Shown: positions 9,024 to 18,112 of the stretch, piece by piece
Layout: every line of letters starts with the position of its first letter
How positions within the stretch are numbered: the first letter of the stretch is position 1
NCBI GenBank assembly: GCA_001714685.2
Contig: MDTP02000004.1
Span: 1 to 56,347, forward strand
Direction of reading: 5' to 3'
DNA from: Methanosarcina sp. Ant1
GTDB taxonomy: Archaea; Halobacteriota; Methanosarcinia; Methanosarcinales; Methanosarcinaceae
DNA length: 56,347 bases
Position numbers and translations under genes: made by a program
Notes under the pieces: model-generated
Told to the model about the DNA's origin: nothing
Databases searched by the model: none
What the model saw: only the letters and a program-made list of their open reading frames with translations

Positions 9024-9105
9024 CAGTACTTAACAAACTAAACTTGAAAATCAAATTCAGGAAGTACGCATTCTACTTAATCTACTTGGTTAATTGATCT
9101 CCAAC
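9024..9105 (-). pseudogene. Relic of a fourth TRAM gene (C-terminal end)
   Basis: The stretch TACTTAACAA...AAATTCAGGAAGTACGC aligns with the 3' end of the neighbouring TRAM gene (TACTCGACAA...AAATTTGGGAAGTACTC). It continues through CTTAATCTACTTGG and CTCCAAC, matching CTTAATCTGGACTT and CGCCAAC. Translated on the minus strand it gives VGDQL then stops and shifts where intact copies have VGDEVQIKVERVLPKF. Only the last third of the gene is recognisable. Confidence 0.45.
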
Positions 9106-9480
9106 GGAGCTCCATATAAGCCTATTAATTGGTCATATTCATATCCGCTTGTATATAACGTTTTGCTTTAATGCATATAAAGAAGAAAATTAATAAAGTA
9201 GAGAGGATGTCCGAAAAAAGGTTTCCAGACTTCTGGTTTCTCTTTTGAATATACTCTTTGAATAGTAATTCATATGAAATATAAAGTTATGTTTAATAAA
9301 AATTAATTTTTTATTAAAGCTTTTTCATAAAAACAAATTATCTCAAATCTCAAGAGCAACTTCTTATGAAACACGGATTCAAGTTGGGAAAGATTAAGAT
9401 AACGTATGCTCATTCCGAAACCTATAAATATTAAAACCTCCTTTGTGAGAGTCGCTCATTCAATGAGACTAATAATGCGT
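9106..9480. other. Intergenic region upstream of tRNA-Lys
   Basis: No gene is visible. TATA-like stretches occur at about 9172-9180 and 9422-9431. The latter (CCTATAAATATTAAAA), about 50 bp before the tRNA, is the likely tRNA promoter. Confidence 0.45.
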
Positions 9481-9554
9481 GGGCTCGTAGCTTAGTCAGG
9501 CAGAGCGATGGACTCTTAATCCATAGGTCGGGGGTTCAAATCCCTTCGAGCCCG
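9481..9554 (+). tRNA. tRNA-Lys (anticodon CTT)
   Basis: The 74-nt sequence folds as a normal cloverleaf. The acceptor stem is GGGCTCG (9481-9487) with CGAGCCC (9547-9553) and discriminator G. The D arm contains AGCTTAGTCAGGCAGAGC. The anticodon arm ATGGACTCTTAATCCAT has CTT in the loop. The T arm is GGGGGTTCAAATCCC. CCA is not encoded and no intron is seen. A T-rich stretch after the gene can end transcription. Confidence 0.97.
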
Positions 9555-9850
9555 CTAATCTTTTTATCTAATTTTTAGTTCATTTTATTTTTTTCAAAGT
9601 TTCTTTATTGTTTTAAGAAATGATTTTGTATCGAGTTTCCTTTCAAGACTGAGATAATGGAAATCTAAGGTACTGTACAGTTTGAAAAGGAGTAGCTCTA
9701 TTCTTTTCAATCAGCCGAACTCTTAACTCAGCAGTTTTCATTCAGCAATTTTATCCCTAAACCTCATCTTACTAAAAAGGCGTCATACCTGAAAAACATT
9801 AATTGCTGAAAACCCCAATAAATATAAAAAACCTACAGGATGCAATTCTA

Positions 9851-10021
9851 ATGCCAAAAGTAAGTGTTGAAATCCCTCAGGAACTTCTGGATGACCTCAA
9901 TAAGCATGTGGGAGATAACAAGAAATTTGTCAGCCAGTCTGATGCTATTCGGACTGCTATTCGTAAGATGCTGGATATGATGGATGACATTGATAGAAGA
10001 CACGGAAGACTTAATCAGTAA
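9851..10021 (+). CDS. Ribbon-helix-helix (CopG/NikR-type) DNA-binding protein
   Basis: This small protein (56 residues from ATG 9851) has a beta strand (MPKVSVEIP) followed by two helices (QELLDDLNKHVGDNKKFVSQ and SDAIRTAIRKMLDMM). That is the pattern of ribbon-helix-helix repressors, which bind DNA as dimers through the paired strands. I prefer the ATG at 9851 to a longer reading from 9803. The longer version would translate through a TATA-like box (AAATATAAAAA, about 9820-9830), and AGGATG lies 9 nt before 9851. The C-terminus is short and charged, and there is no metal-binding domain as in NikR. No neighbouring gene indicates its target; autoregulation is possible. Confidence 0.82.
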   Translation: MPKVSVEIPQELLDDLNKHVGDNKKFVSQSDAIRTAIRKMLDMMDDIDRRHGRLNQ

Positions 10022-10240
10022 TAGGGAATTCTGAAAATAAAGAAGTGATTTCTGAAAATAAAGACGAATTTAGAGGTGGTCATCGAAAAAAACCCCTTTA
10101 TTTCCACTGTGTTTTAATATCAATCGAACTATTTTAAAAATATTACGTTTCACAACATATATTCTACTGGAACAAAAAATTAAGCATAATCTTCCAGCCA
10201 AATAAGTTCAGTTCAATACTCTTTTTGTTTTAGCATCAAA

Positions 10241-10275
10241 CTCCAGAGTATAAACTCCAGAGTATAAACTCCAGA
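10241..10275. repeat. Short tandem repeat in the 10022-10333 intergenic gap
   Basis: The 14-bp unit CTCCAGAGTATAAA occurs twice, followed by a partial third copy CTCCAGA. The rest of this 312-bp gap between the ribbon-helix-helix gene and the convergent MetE-like gene shows nothing else I can support. Confidence 0.7.
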
Positions 10276-10333
10276 ATGCAGGCTTTCTGGTGTATATCTC
10301 ACAGAATAAATAACTGAAAAAAATGGCTCGGGA

Positions 10334-11368
10334 TCAGAGAGATTCTCTGAAATCCCTGATACCCTGCGCTACATTGGAGAGTAGAATAAAAGCTATTCTC
10401 TGGTTAGGCCAGGAACCCAGCCCGCAGTCAGGACCCACATACTTAATCAGGTTACCGAAACGTCTATAAGCAAGCTTGAGTCTCTTTGTTATAACAGCTG
10501 AAGTTTCGAGTTCCGTAACAATCTCGGGAAGGTATTGCTGATCTTTCCAGACATTAGTACAGTACTTTTCATTAAGGATTCCTGCCATGCTGAAAATATC
10601 AGTTCTCGCAATGCCGAGCCTCAGGAAAGAATCTGTATCTTCAAGCACTTTTTTGTCGATCAGCTCCATATAGGAGGGCGTACCTGCTGATTCTATTCCT
10701 ATTACGTTGATTGTAGGAGCCTCGCAGGCAAAGTTATAGTAGAGAGCAGAATGGAGGTGAATCTCGACATCAGCTCCCCATTTACTTGCTGACTTAGAGG
10801 CATCTGTAAGGGCAGAAATAATATCATTTTCATCAAAAGCAAGCTCAGGGTTCAACCCGATGCTTGGCTCATCAATAGAAACCGTCACAATCTTAAAGTG
10901 CTTTGCAGATCTCATGGAGTTTCTGACGAAATTGTTCACGCTTTTTGCAAGAAGAGAATATATGTCCGTATATCGTGTACCTCCAAATTCCTTCAGGTAA
11001 AGCTCGGTTGGACCGGTTACACAGATCCGGACCTTCAGGGTCTCCCCAAACTGTTCCTTATAGGCTTTCGCAACCTTTTCGATAGCCTCAAGTTCTTCGA
11101 TCCTAGCACACTCAAGTTTAACCTCAAAGGGACTGTCACAGCAGTTGGAATCCCGGATAACCTTCAGGAACTGCTCATTCATGTCCTGGTACTGAGGGTA
11201 GGTAGGAACCTCCACACCTGCATCTATTTTCTGCTGGAAGGCGTCATTGATTACCGTAAAAAGTTTTTCGTCTTCTGCTCTCGTTTTAAAAGCGTTTCTG
11301 ACCCATTCTTTGCTAACTCCTTCAGGAAGGGGATAGCTTCCGACATCATCAAAGATGATTTCTTCCAT
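10334..11368 (-). CDS. Core methionine synthase-like protein (MetE C-terminal domain family), paralogue A
   Basis: The 344-residue protein matches the catalytic C-terminal barrel of cobalamin-independent methionine synthase without the N-terminal folate half. Archaeal proteins of this type take a methyl group from a corrinoid protein or methylcobalamin rather than from folate. Expected zinc ligands appear as His204-x-His206 (EIHLHS), Glu226 (GIESAG) and Cys315 (GPDCGLGSWP). In classical MetE the second ligand of the first pair is Cys (H-x-C), so H-x-H is a visible difference. Other family marks are VTGPTELYL near 117-125 and SIDEPSIGLNP near 164-174. Paralogue B lies 106 bp upstream on the same strand. 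The methyl donor and acceptor cannot be read from sequence. Confidence 0.8.
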   Translation of the reverse strand: MEEIIFDDVGSYPLPEGVSKEWVRNAFKTRAEDEKLFTVINDAFQQKIDAGVEVPTYPQYQDMNEQFLKVIRDSNCCDSPFEVKLECARIEELEAIEKVAKAYKEQFGETLKVRICVTGPTELYLKEFGGTRYTDIYSLLAKSVNNFVRNSMRSAKHFKIVTVSIDEPSIGLNPELAFDENDIISALTDASKSASKWGADVEIHLHSALYYNFACEAPTINVIGIESAGTPSYMELIDKKVLEDTDSFLRLGIARTDIFSMAGILNEKYCTNVWKDQQYLPEIVTELETSAVITKRLKLAYRRFGNLIKYVGPDCGLGSWPNQRIAFILLSNVAQGIRDFRESL

Positions 11369-11474
11369 ATCTTCTTAGTAGATCTATGAGAATTTAAGCA
11401 TTATTGGAAATACAAAAAAATAATAAAAATGAAAAAGAGAGTGCCAAAGAACTTAATCTCTCGAATAAACTCAT

Positions 11475-12524
11475 TCAGTCGAACTTATTCGCTGATCTTT
11501 CTGCATTAAATGCATTGATGCCTTTTGCAGTATTCTCAAGCAGTTTGAAAGCAAGATCCTGATCCGGCCAGAAAGCCAGCCCGCAGTCCGGACTCGCATA
11601 CTTTATGCGGCCTCCGAGAATGGAAGAAGCCTTTTCAAGCCGCATTTTTACGACATCCGGAGTTTCAAGTTCAGTAACTATTTTTTGCATGTACTCCTTT
11701 TCCTTCCAGGCATTAACTCCATACTTTTCATTGACAATACCTATAAGACTGGAAACATCGGTCCTCGATACTCCTAGCCTGATATAAGTATCCGAGTCCT
11801 CCAGCACTTTTCTGTCAAGGATGTCCATATAGGAAGGGGTCGCGGCGTACTCAAAGCCTATGACATTGATAGGGGTCTCGCAGACGAGCTTATACTTCAA
11901 AGGAGAGTGAAGGTGAATCTCCATATCAGCCCCCTGTTTCCGGGCATAGGTGGAAGCAAGGGTAAGAGCAGAGATCATGTCTGCGTCAGAAAGCTGAATC
12001 CTATCATTAATTCCAAGGCTGGGTTCATCCAGAGCTACAACCTTAATTTTGAAATTTTTCGCAGTTTTAAACGCCTGCTTTATAAAGTTTTCAATGTCAA
12101 GTGCCAGGATATGGTATGCGTCCGCAAAAGCCATTGTTCCGAAGGCTTGAAGATACAGGTCTGTAGGGCCTGCAACACAAACCCTAACTTCAAGAGTCTC
12201 TCCTGTCTCTTCCCTGTATTGCTTTGCAACCTCGTCAATTATCTCCAGTTCAAGGATCTTCGCATTTTCTTCTTTTAGTACATAGGGTTCATAACAATTC
12301 TTTTCATTTTTGATAATATCCAGGAACTGTCCAATTTTGTCTCGGAATTGGGGATAAGTGGGGACGTGCACTCCCACATCAATTTTTCTCCGGAAAGCCT
12401 CCCTTATCATGGAAAAGAGTTTTTCGTCTTCATTCCTATTTTCAGCTGCAGCCTTTACCCACTCTCTCGTGAGGCCCTCAGGCGTGGGAAGGCTGCCTCC
12501 ATCGATAAAAATAATCTCCTGCAT
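11475..12524 (-). CDS. Core methionine synthase-like protein (MetE C-terminal domain family), paralogue B
   Basis: This 349-residue paralogue of the downstream gene shares the same architecture: DGGSLPTPEGLTREWVK at the N-terminus, VAGPTDLYLQAFG, ALDEPSLGIND, EIHLHSPLKYK, GFEYAATPSYMDI and ASPDCGLAFWPDQD at the C-terminus. It also has H-x-H instead of the H-x-C of classical MetE, with Glu and Cys in the expected later positions. The two genes are a tandem duplication, clearly diverged along the whole length, so they may use different methyl donors or act as a pair. The start is the ATG at 12524. Assignment to the family is firm; the exact reaction (homocysteine methylation versus another thiol) is inferred. 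Confidence 0.8.
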   Translation of the reverse strand: MQEIIFIDGGSLPTPEGLTREWVKAAAENRNEDEKLFSMIREAFRRKIDVGVHVPTYPQFRDKIGQFLDIIKNEKNCYEPYVLKEENAKILELEIIDEVAKQYREETGETLEVRVCVAGPTDLYLQAFGTMAFADAYHILALDIENFIKQAFKTAKNFKIKVVALDEPSLGINDRIQLSDADMISALTLASTYARKQGADMEIHLHSPLKYKLVCETPINVIGFEYAATPSYMDILDRKVLEDSDTYIRLGVSRTDVSSLIGIVNEKYGVNAWKEKEYMQKIVTELETPDVVKMRLEKASSILGGRIKYASPDCGLAFWPDQDLAFKLLENTAKGINAFNAERSANKFD

Positions 12525-13381
12525 GCCTGATATATAAGACAGCTGAAGTTTTATAGGTATTGGAATTACTCTAATCGCACAGTGTAAATTTTTTACATAT
12601 AAGATATAAAAAGAAATTTAAGTAAATAAGGATTATCTTAGTAAGAGGAAGTTTTGGGGAATTTGACTTTTAACAAGGTCTTTTCGAAAACAGCGACGAT
12701 TAGAAGGAGATGAAAGTACCTGGTATGAAATATTTAAAAATAAAAATTTTCCGAGACTTAAGGGTTTTCATGCCTTCAACTCTTCCCCGATTTGCTGAAA
12801 TTATCTTCAAGCTTCAACTACAAATGTATCCAGAGACGAATTAACTGAAATTTACTCAATTATGGATGCACCAAGCCTCAGGTTTATAGAAGCCTCAGTC
12901 TTATTGTCATCTAGACGCACAAAATTTCAAAGCTGGAAGCAGTATGTCCAAAATCATAATCAAAACCTTAAGGCCTGTATTAGGAAGCGATATCCTGCAG
13001 ACTATGGGTGCGCCCATCGCATCTACAATTAACAGATTTATCATTTATGAGATATTCAATGAACTCTCGATCCTTATCCTGATTTTGTACATGCAAAAAG
13101 TATTTTTTTATTTAACTCGATCGGTTGACGCTTATGGGGTTATCAATGCCTCTTTTTCTTCAGAAATTCTGATTGTAAAGAAGCAACTTTTCGATGGACA
13201 CACTAACTGGCTTTGATTCAAAGGGTATGTTTCGTAAAATATCTCAGAGGTATATGTAAAAAGCAGATGTTTTCAGTTGACTGTATGAATCCTAGTTGAT
13301 AATCTTCTAGACGCTTTCATCCAATACAAGTTTGGAAATGTATGTAAGCTGATAAATGGGTCAATTTTGGGGGTATAAGCA
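12525..13381. other. Intergenic region upstream of the first AsnB-like gene
   Basis: This 857-bp AT-rich stretch has no gene I trust. A 90-codon frame at 12944-13216 lacks a clear ribosome-binding site and has an uneven, hydrophobic composition without a family resemblance. The last 70 bp (ATCCAATACAAG... to GGGGGTATAAGCA before the ATG) resemble the leader of the second AsnB-like gene, so the leader was duplicated with the gene. Confidence 0.45.
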
Positions 13382-15190
13382 ATGAAAAGCGAAATAAAAT
13401 TAATGAATAAATACTGTGCATGGAAAGAGATAAAATTTAACGAAGTAATGTATTATCTGAAAGGAAATGTTTTTTTCAACAATAAGCTCCTTAGTCCAGA
13501 AAAACTGACTGAGTTAATGACTCCCTTAATCTGCAGAGAAGACGAGAGTCAGGAAAAAGAATTAGGAGAGTTTTTCGAAGGATTAAACGGAGAATTTGCA
13601 ATTGTTGCTGAGACAAATAGCAGAATATTTTGTGCTGTTGACAAATTAAGAAGAATTCCATTATTTTACATAACGACAAAAGATAATTTTGTCATATCAG
13701 ACGATGCGTATTATTTAAAAGATAAAATTAATTCGCGTCTGAATGAGAAAAATGCAGCAGAATTTATGGTTGCAGGCTATGTAACTGGGGACGAAACGCT
13801 CTTTGATGGCATAAAACAGATAAGAAGCGGAGAGTTTTTGACTTATCAGAAGAAAGACAACTTTCTGAAAACGTCCTGCTACTTTAGATTTTCACATGGA
13901 AATTATTACGAACTGCCTGAAAGTCAACTCCTCGAAATGCTGGATCAAGTCTTTGTACATACTTTTTCTAGACTTATAGAAAGTACAGTAAACCAGGGAA
14001 AAAAGCTGATAGTTCCTTTAAGTGGTGGACTTGACTCGCGTATTATTGTTGCAATGTTGAAAAGGCTTGGAGTTAATGATGTTACCTGTGTCAGTTATGG
14101 AAGAAAAAGCAATCGAGAATCCATTATAAGCAAACAGGTTGCAGAAGCCCTTGGGTATGACTGGCTTTTTGTAGAGTACACAGCCCAAAAGTGGCATGAA
14201 TGTTACAACTCTAAAGAAGCCGATTGCTATCGAACATTTGCTGGGAACCTGTCATCTTTGCCGCATATGCAGGATTTCCTGACTGTAAAAACATTGAAAA
14301 GCCAGGGGAAAATTCCTGATAATTCTGTATTTGTTCCAGGGCACACCGCAGATATGCTTGCAGGAAGCCATATTCCCAGTTACTATCTCGATAACTCAAC
14401 GAAATATGACTCAGATACCTTTTCTGTAGATTCTTTGAAACTGCACTATAATCTATGGAAATGGCCATATGAGCTTGAACATACCTTTAAAGAAAAGCTA
14501 AACAAATCAATATCCGGGCTGGAAATTAATGATAATAAGACCTGTGCAAGTGCAATAGAACTCTTTGATTTTAATGAAAGACAGTCGAAGTTTATTGTTA
14601 ATTCAGTGAGGGCCTACGAATTTTTCGGGTATGACTGGAGAACTCCATTCTGGGACATGGAGTTAATTGAGTTCTATTTAAAGGTCTCACTCGAATACAG
14701 GATCAATCAGACTCTATACATAAAATATGCTAGAGATCGACTGTTTTCCGGAGAACTTAACGTACTTAAAAAAATAGACTGTACCACGGATATACTGGAC
14801 CTGAGACCTCTGGAAGAACGTTCAAAATATGAAAAAATCCTTTATTATTGGACATTCATTCACAGCTACTATGATGAGAAAATTAACAATCCAATATGGG
14901 GGAGATACTTTGAAAATCCCATCATCTCAAGGCTTCTAACAAAAGCCACAAGGTATGACAACAAAGCTATTGAGGAATATCCTCTGCTAAAAATGATTTT
15001 GGAATATCGAAACGAAAAAAATTACCCGCTATCAATAAACGGAATAAGCTCCCTGGAATACCTGGCAAGCATCAAAGGAGAGACTTATTCGTCCGCAGGT
15101 AAAGCGGTTTTGCAGCCGACTGTTTCCCTCACAAAAAGGCTTATTCAAGTAATTAATATGAAAGCAGGAAATATCCACGAAAGACGTTAG
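13382..15190 (+). CDS. Asparagine synthetase-like amidotransferase lacking the glutaminase cysteine, copy 1
   Basis: The 602-residue protein has the two-domain layout of AsnB. An N-terminal Ntn/GATase-like part carries LNGEFAIVAE near 68-77, DKLRRIPLFY near 87-96 and VISDD near 104-108. A C-terminal ATP-pyrophosphatase domain has the PP-loop SGGLDS at 214-219. The protein starts MKSEIKLMNKY, so the catalytic Cys at position 2 of class II glutaminases is absent. Ammonia release from glutamine is therefore unlikely, and the enzyme may use free ammonia or another amine on an adenylated acid. Such cysteine-less AsnB homologues occur in glycan, antibiotic and lasso-peptide pathways. GGGGGT precedes the ATG. 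A paralogue follows 498 bp downstream. The substrate is unknown. Confidence 0.8.
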   Translation: MKSEIKLMNKYCAWKEIKFNEVMYYLKGNVFFNNKLLSPEKLTELMTPLICREDESQEKELGEFFEGLNGEFAIVAETNSRIFCAVDKLRRIPLFYITTKDNFVISDDAYYLKDKINSRLNEKNAAEFMVAGYVTGDETLFDGIKQIRSGEFLTYQKKDNFLKTSCYFRFSHGNYYELPESQLLEMLDQVFVHTFSRLIESTVNQGKKLIVPLSGGLDSRIIVAMLKRLGVNDVTCVSYGRKSNRESIISKQVAEALGYDWLFVEYTAQKWHECYNSKEADCYRTFAGNLSSLPHMQDFLTVKTLKSQGKIPDNSVFVPGHTADMLAGSHIPSYYLDNSTKYDSDTFSVDSLKLHYNLWKWPYELEHTFKEKLNKSISGLEINDNKTCASAIELFDFNERQSKFIVNSVRAYEFFGYDWRTPFWDMELIEFYLKVSLEYRINQTLYIKYARDRLFSGELNVLKKIDCTTDILDLRPLEERSKYEKILYYWTFIHSYYDEKINNPIWGRYFENPIISRLLTKATRYDNKAIEEYPLLKMILEYRNEKNYPLSINGISSLEYLASIKGETYSSAGKAVLQPTVSLTKRLIQVINMKAGNIHERR

Positions 15191-15688
15191 ATTAGATTGA
15201 CAAACTCCTTTTGAGAAGTCGTATAGTTGTTGAGAAGTCATACAGTTGGAGACACTCGAGTATAGTTGACAAAAATAAATTAAATTGTCAAACATACTTG
15301 ATAAATTTCCTTTTTAAACTCTCATAACTTTCAAGAATTCCTTCTAGATCTCAAAAAATCCTCTTAACTTTCAATCAGGTTATCCATTTCCAGTATCATA
15401 TACCCTTCTACTAAGACCATAAATTTCATACAAGGTCGTAAATTTCATGCTTAGAAAGCATAAAGTCTTTTTAGAGAATTTCTCAAAGATCCCGTGCCTC
15501 CAGTCCTCCGACAGTAGAAGATACCGATTCAAAGATCGTATCCTTTAAAGCGTCTTAGAGAATGAAGAAAGGAGAGGTATCTTTAGCCTGATCTTTGGAT
15601 TCTACAGGTAAGTTTCATATCTTTTATCCAATATAGTTCTAAAGGCACACAAAAGCTGATTAAAGGGCAATTTATGGGAGTATCAGCA
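15191..15688. other. Intergenic region between the AsnB-like paralogues
   Basis: It contains a 20-bp tandem repeat (TTGAGAAGTCGTATAGTTG and TTGAGAAGTCATACAGTTGG, about 15212-15250) and a TTGACA...TGTCAA inverted repeat at about 15266-15290. A 34-codon frame starts at ATG 15447, with AAGGT 9 nt upstream, and would encode MLRKHKVFLENFSKIPCLQS and 14 further residues. Nothing else supports it as a gene. The final part is the conserved leader of the second paralogue. Confidence 0.4.
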
Positions 15689-17395
15689 ATGAGAAGTAAT
15701 ATTAACTTACTTAATAAGTACTATCCTTGGAAAGAGGTAAAACTCAACGGAGTTAGATATTCTCTAAAAGGAAATGTATTTTTCAACAATAAGATCCTGA
15801 GTCCAGAAAAACTGGCTGAGTTAATATATCCCTTAATCTGTAGAGAAGATGAAATTAAGGAAAAAGAAATAGGCGAGATTCTCGAACGCTTAAACGGAGA
15901 ATTTGCAATTGTTGCTGAGACGAGTAGCAGGATATTTTGTGCTGTTGACAAATTAAGAAGTATCCCGCTGTTTTATACAACAGAAGAAGATAATTTTATT
16001 GTATCGGACACAGCTTATTTTTTAAAAGATAAAATTAATCAGCATTTTAATGAGGAAAATGCTGCAGAATTTATGGTTGTAGGCTATGTAACTGGGAACG
16101 AAACACTTTTTGATGGAATAAAACAGATAAGAAACGGAGAATTTTTGATTTATCACAAAAAGGAGAACCGTCTGAAAACTTCCTGCTACTTTAGATTTTT
16201 TCATAGAAATTATTACGAATTGCCTGAGGGTCAACTCCTCGAAATGCTGGATCAAATCTTTGTAAATACTTTTTCAAGACTGATTGAAAGTACCGTGAAA
16301 CAGGGAAAAAAGCTGATAGTACCTTTAAGTGGTGGATTGGATTCACGCATTATTGTTGCAATGTTGAAAAGGCTCGGAGTGAATGATGTTACCTGTATCA
16401 GTTATGGAAGAAAAGGCAATCGAGAATCCATTATAAGTAAAAAGGTTGCAGAAGCCCTTGGGTATGACTGGCTTTTTGTGAAGTATACAGCCCAAAAGTG
16501 GCACGAGTGTTATAATTCTAAAGAAGCCGATTGCTATCGAACATTTGCTGGAAATCTATCTTCTCTGCCGCATCTGCAGGATTTTCTGGCCTTGAGAGAA
16601 TTGAAAACTCAGGGGAAACTTCCAGACAGTTCGGCATTTGTCCCAGGACACAGCGGAGATATGCTTGCAGGCAGCCATATTCCCCATTATTATCTCGATA
16701 ATTCAAGAAGTTATGACTCAGAGACCTTTTTGGTTGATTCCTTGAAAAAAAACTACAATCTCTGGAAGTGGCCATCTGAGCTTGAACACACCTTTAAAGA
16801 AAAAATAAATAAATCAACAACCGGGCTAGAAATTAAAGATAATGAGACATGTGCAAATGCAATAGAATTTTTTGATTTTAATGAAAGGCAGGCGAAATTT
16901 ATTGTTAATTCAGTCAGAGCCTACGAATTTTTCGGGTATGAATGGCGAATTCCACTCTGGGATACGGAGTTAATTGATTTCTTTTTAAAGGTCCCGATAA
17001 AATACAGGATAAGTCAAAATCTTTATAAAAAATATGCAAGAGACTGGCTGTTTTCAGAAGAATTTAGCGTACTTAAAAATATTGATTGTACTACGGATAT
17101 ACTGGACCTTAGACCTCTCGAAGAGCGTTCAAAATATGAAAAATTCCTTTATTATCGGACATTCATTCACAGCTACTATGATGAGAAAATTAACAATCCA
17201 GATTGGGGAAGGTGCTTTGAAAATCCCCTTATCTCAAGGCTTCTAACAAAAGTCTCCAGATATGAAAACAAGGCTGTTGAGAAATATCCACTACTAAAAA
17301 GGATTGTGGAATATCGAAACGAAAACATGTATCCAATGTCAATAAACGGGCTAAACACTATGAACTACCTTGCAGCCATTATTGAGGGAGCGTAA
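15689..17395 (+). CDS. Asparagine synthetase-like amidotransferase lacking the glutaminase cysteine, copy 2
   Basis: This 568-residue protein is a close paralogue of the upstream gene, similar along its whole length. It shares the PP-loop SGGLDSR, the block GNRESIISKKVAEALGYDWL and the C-terminal DCTTDILDLRPLEERSKYEK. I start it at ATG 15689 (MRSNINLLNKYYPWKEV) rather than ATG 15674. It aligns with the start of copy 1, and the region equivalent to the GGGGGT ribosome-binding site of copy 1 (GGGAGT) would otherwise be translated. Position 2 is Arg, so the nucleophilic Cys is missing here as well. Relative to copy 1 the C-terminus lacks the last ~30 residues. The pair followed by a methyltransferase suggests a small-molecule or surface-glycan modification locus, which is inference. 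Confidence 0.8.
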   Translation: MRSNINLLNKYYPWKEVKLNGVRYSLKGNVFFNNKILSPEKLAELIYPLICREDEIKEKEIGEILERLNGEFAIVAETSSRIFCAVDKLRSIPLFYTTEEDNFIVSDTAYFLKDKINQHFNEENAAEFMVVGYVTGNETLFDGIKQIRNGEFLIYHKKENRLKTSCYFRFFHRNYYELPEGQLLEMLDQIFVNTFSRLIESTVKQGKKLIVPLSGGLDSRIIVAMLKRLGVNDVTCISYGRKGNRESIISKKVAEALGYDWLFVKYTAQKWHECYNSKEADCYRTFAGNLSSLPHLQDFLALRELKTQGKLPDSSAFVPGHSGDMLAGSHIPHYYLDNSRSYDSETFLVDSLKKNYNLWKWPSELEHTFKEKINKSTTGLEIKDNETCANAIEFFDFNERQAKFIVNSVRAYEFFGYEWRIPLWDTELIDFFLKVPIKYRISQNLYKKYARDWLFSEEFSVLKNIDCTTDILDLRPLEERSKYEKFLYYRTFIHSYYDEKINNPDWGRCFENPLISRLLTKVSRYENKAVEKYPLLKRIVEYRNENMYPMSINGLNTMNYLAAIIEGA

Positions 17396-18112
17396 TTATA
17401 GAAAAACAAGATATTCACGTGAGCAGGAATACCTGGTAGTGCAACATTTCAAAGTATATTAGTTAAAATTAGATCAAAAATTAACAATGCAAGATCAGAA
17501 TTCGGCTCTTAAAGTTATATTTTCAGAAGCCCAGTTATTTTTTCGGTTTTTCTTGTGTCAGACATCTGCCTTCTTCGATCCTGTTCTCGGCTGGTGAACG
17601 TAAAAATTCATTTCATTTTTTTACTGATATTGTTTTTCTCAAAACTTTTGAAATTGCACCCATATCAATAAATATCAAATATTGACAACATCCTCGTCGA
17701 GATATAATTATTGTAAGCAGGAGAACTAACAAATCCTGTTAGAGAATTAGATCCTTTCCGAAAAGTCAATAATGACATGTTGTAAAAGTTACAATAGGTC
17801 ACAACACTTTTCGGATAGGCTCTTAATCCATATGAAACTGATTTTTGTTTGCATCCACAAGAAATAACAATCAAAAATATGTGTATTTTAGGATGTATTT
17901 ACTGCCGAATGTGGGATATAGTAATAGGCGACCTACGCATTTGAAAGACGAAATAAAGTACATGCATCCTCTCCATTTTAATGAGATTTAGGCAATTAAG
18001 TGCTTAATGCTGCCGTTTTTTAGTTAAACTGCGTAAGTCCTATACTGGTCTTTGAAGTTCTATTTTCGTCTGAACTCTAAACCTTTGGTTCAATGTCCAT
18101 CTGGACAGCCTT
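17396..18112. other. Intergenic region between convergent genes
   Basis: There is no gene in these 717 bp. The notable content is a cluster of hairpins at 17726-17823, listed separately. The flanks are AT-rich without recognisable repeats. Confidence 0.5.
17726..17823. other. Cluster of strong hairpins, candidate structured element
   Basis: Two adjacent inverted repeats occur. The first is CTAACA-AATCC-TGTTAG at 17726-17742. The second is long: the arm GATCCTTTCCGAAAAGT (17750-17766) pairs with ACTTTTCGGATAGGCTC (17806-17822) with two mismatches. Inside lie nested TGAC/GTCA (17773-17776 with 17798-17801) and TTGTAA-AAG-TTACAA (17780-17794). It lies between two convergent genes. It could be a bidirectional terminator, a small mobile palindrome or an RNA; no T-run follows either side directly. 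Confidence 0.5.

Noticed and set aside
12944-13216. 90-codon plus-strand frame upstream of the first AsnB-like gene
   Set aside because: No ribosome-binding site, uneven hydrophobic composition and no family resemblance. The surrounding DNA looks like ordinary AT-rich spacer, so I did not call a gene.
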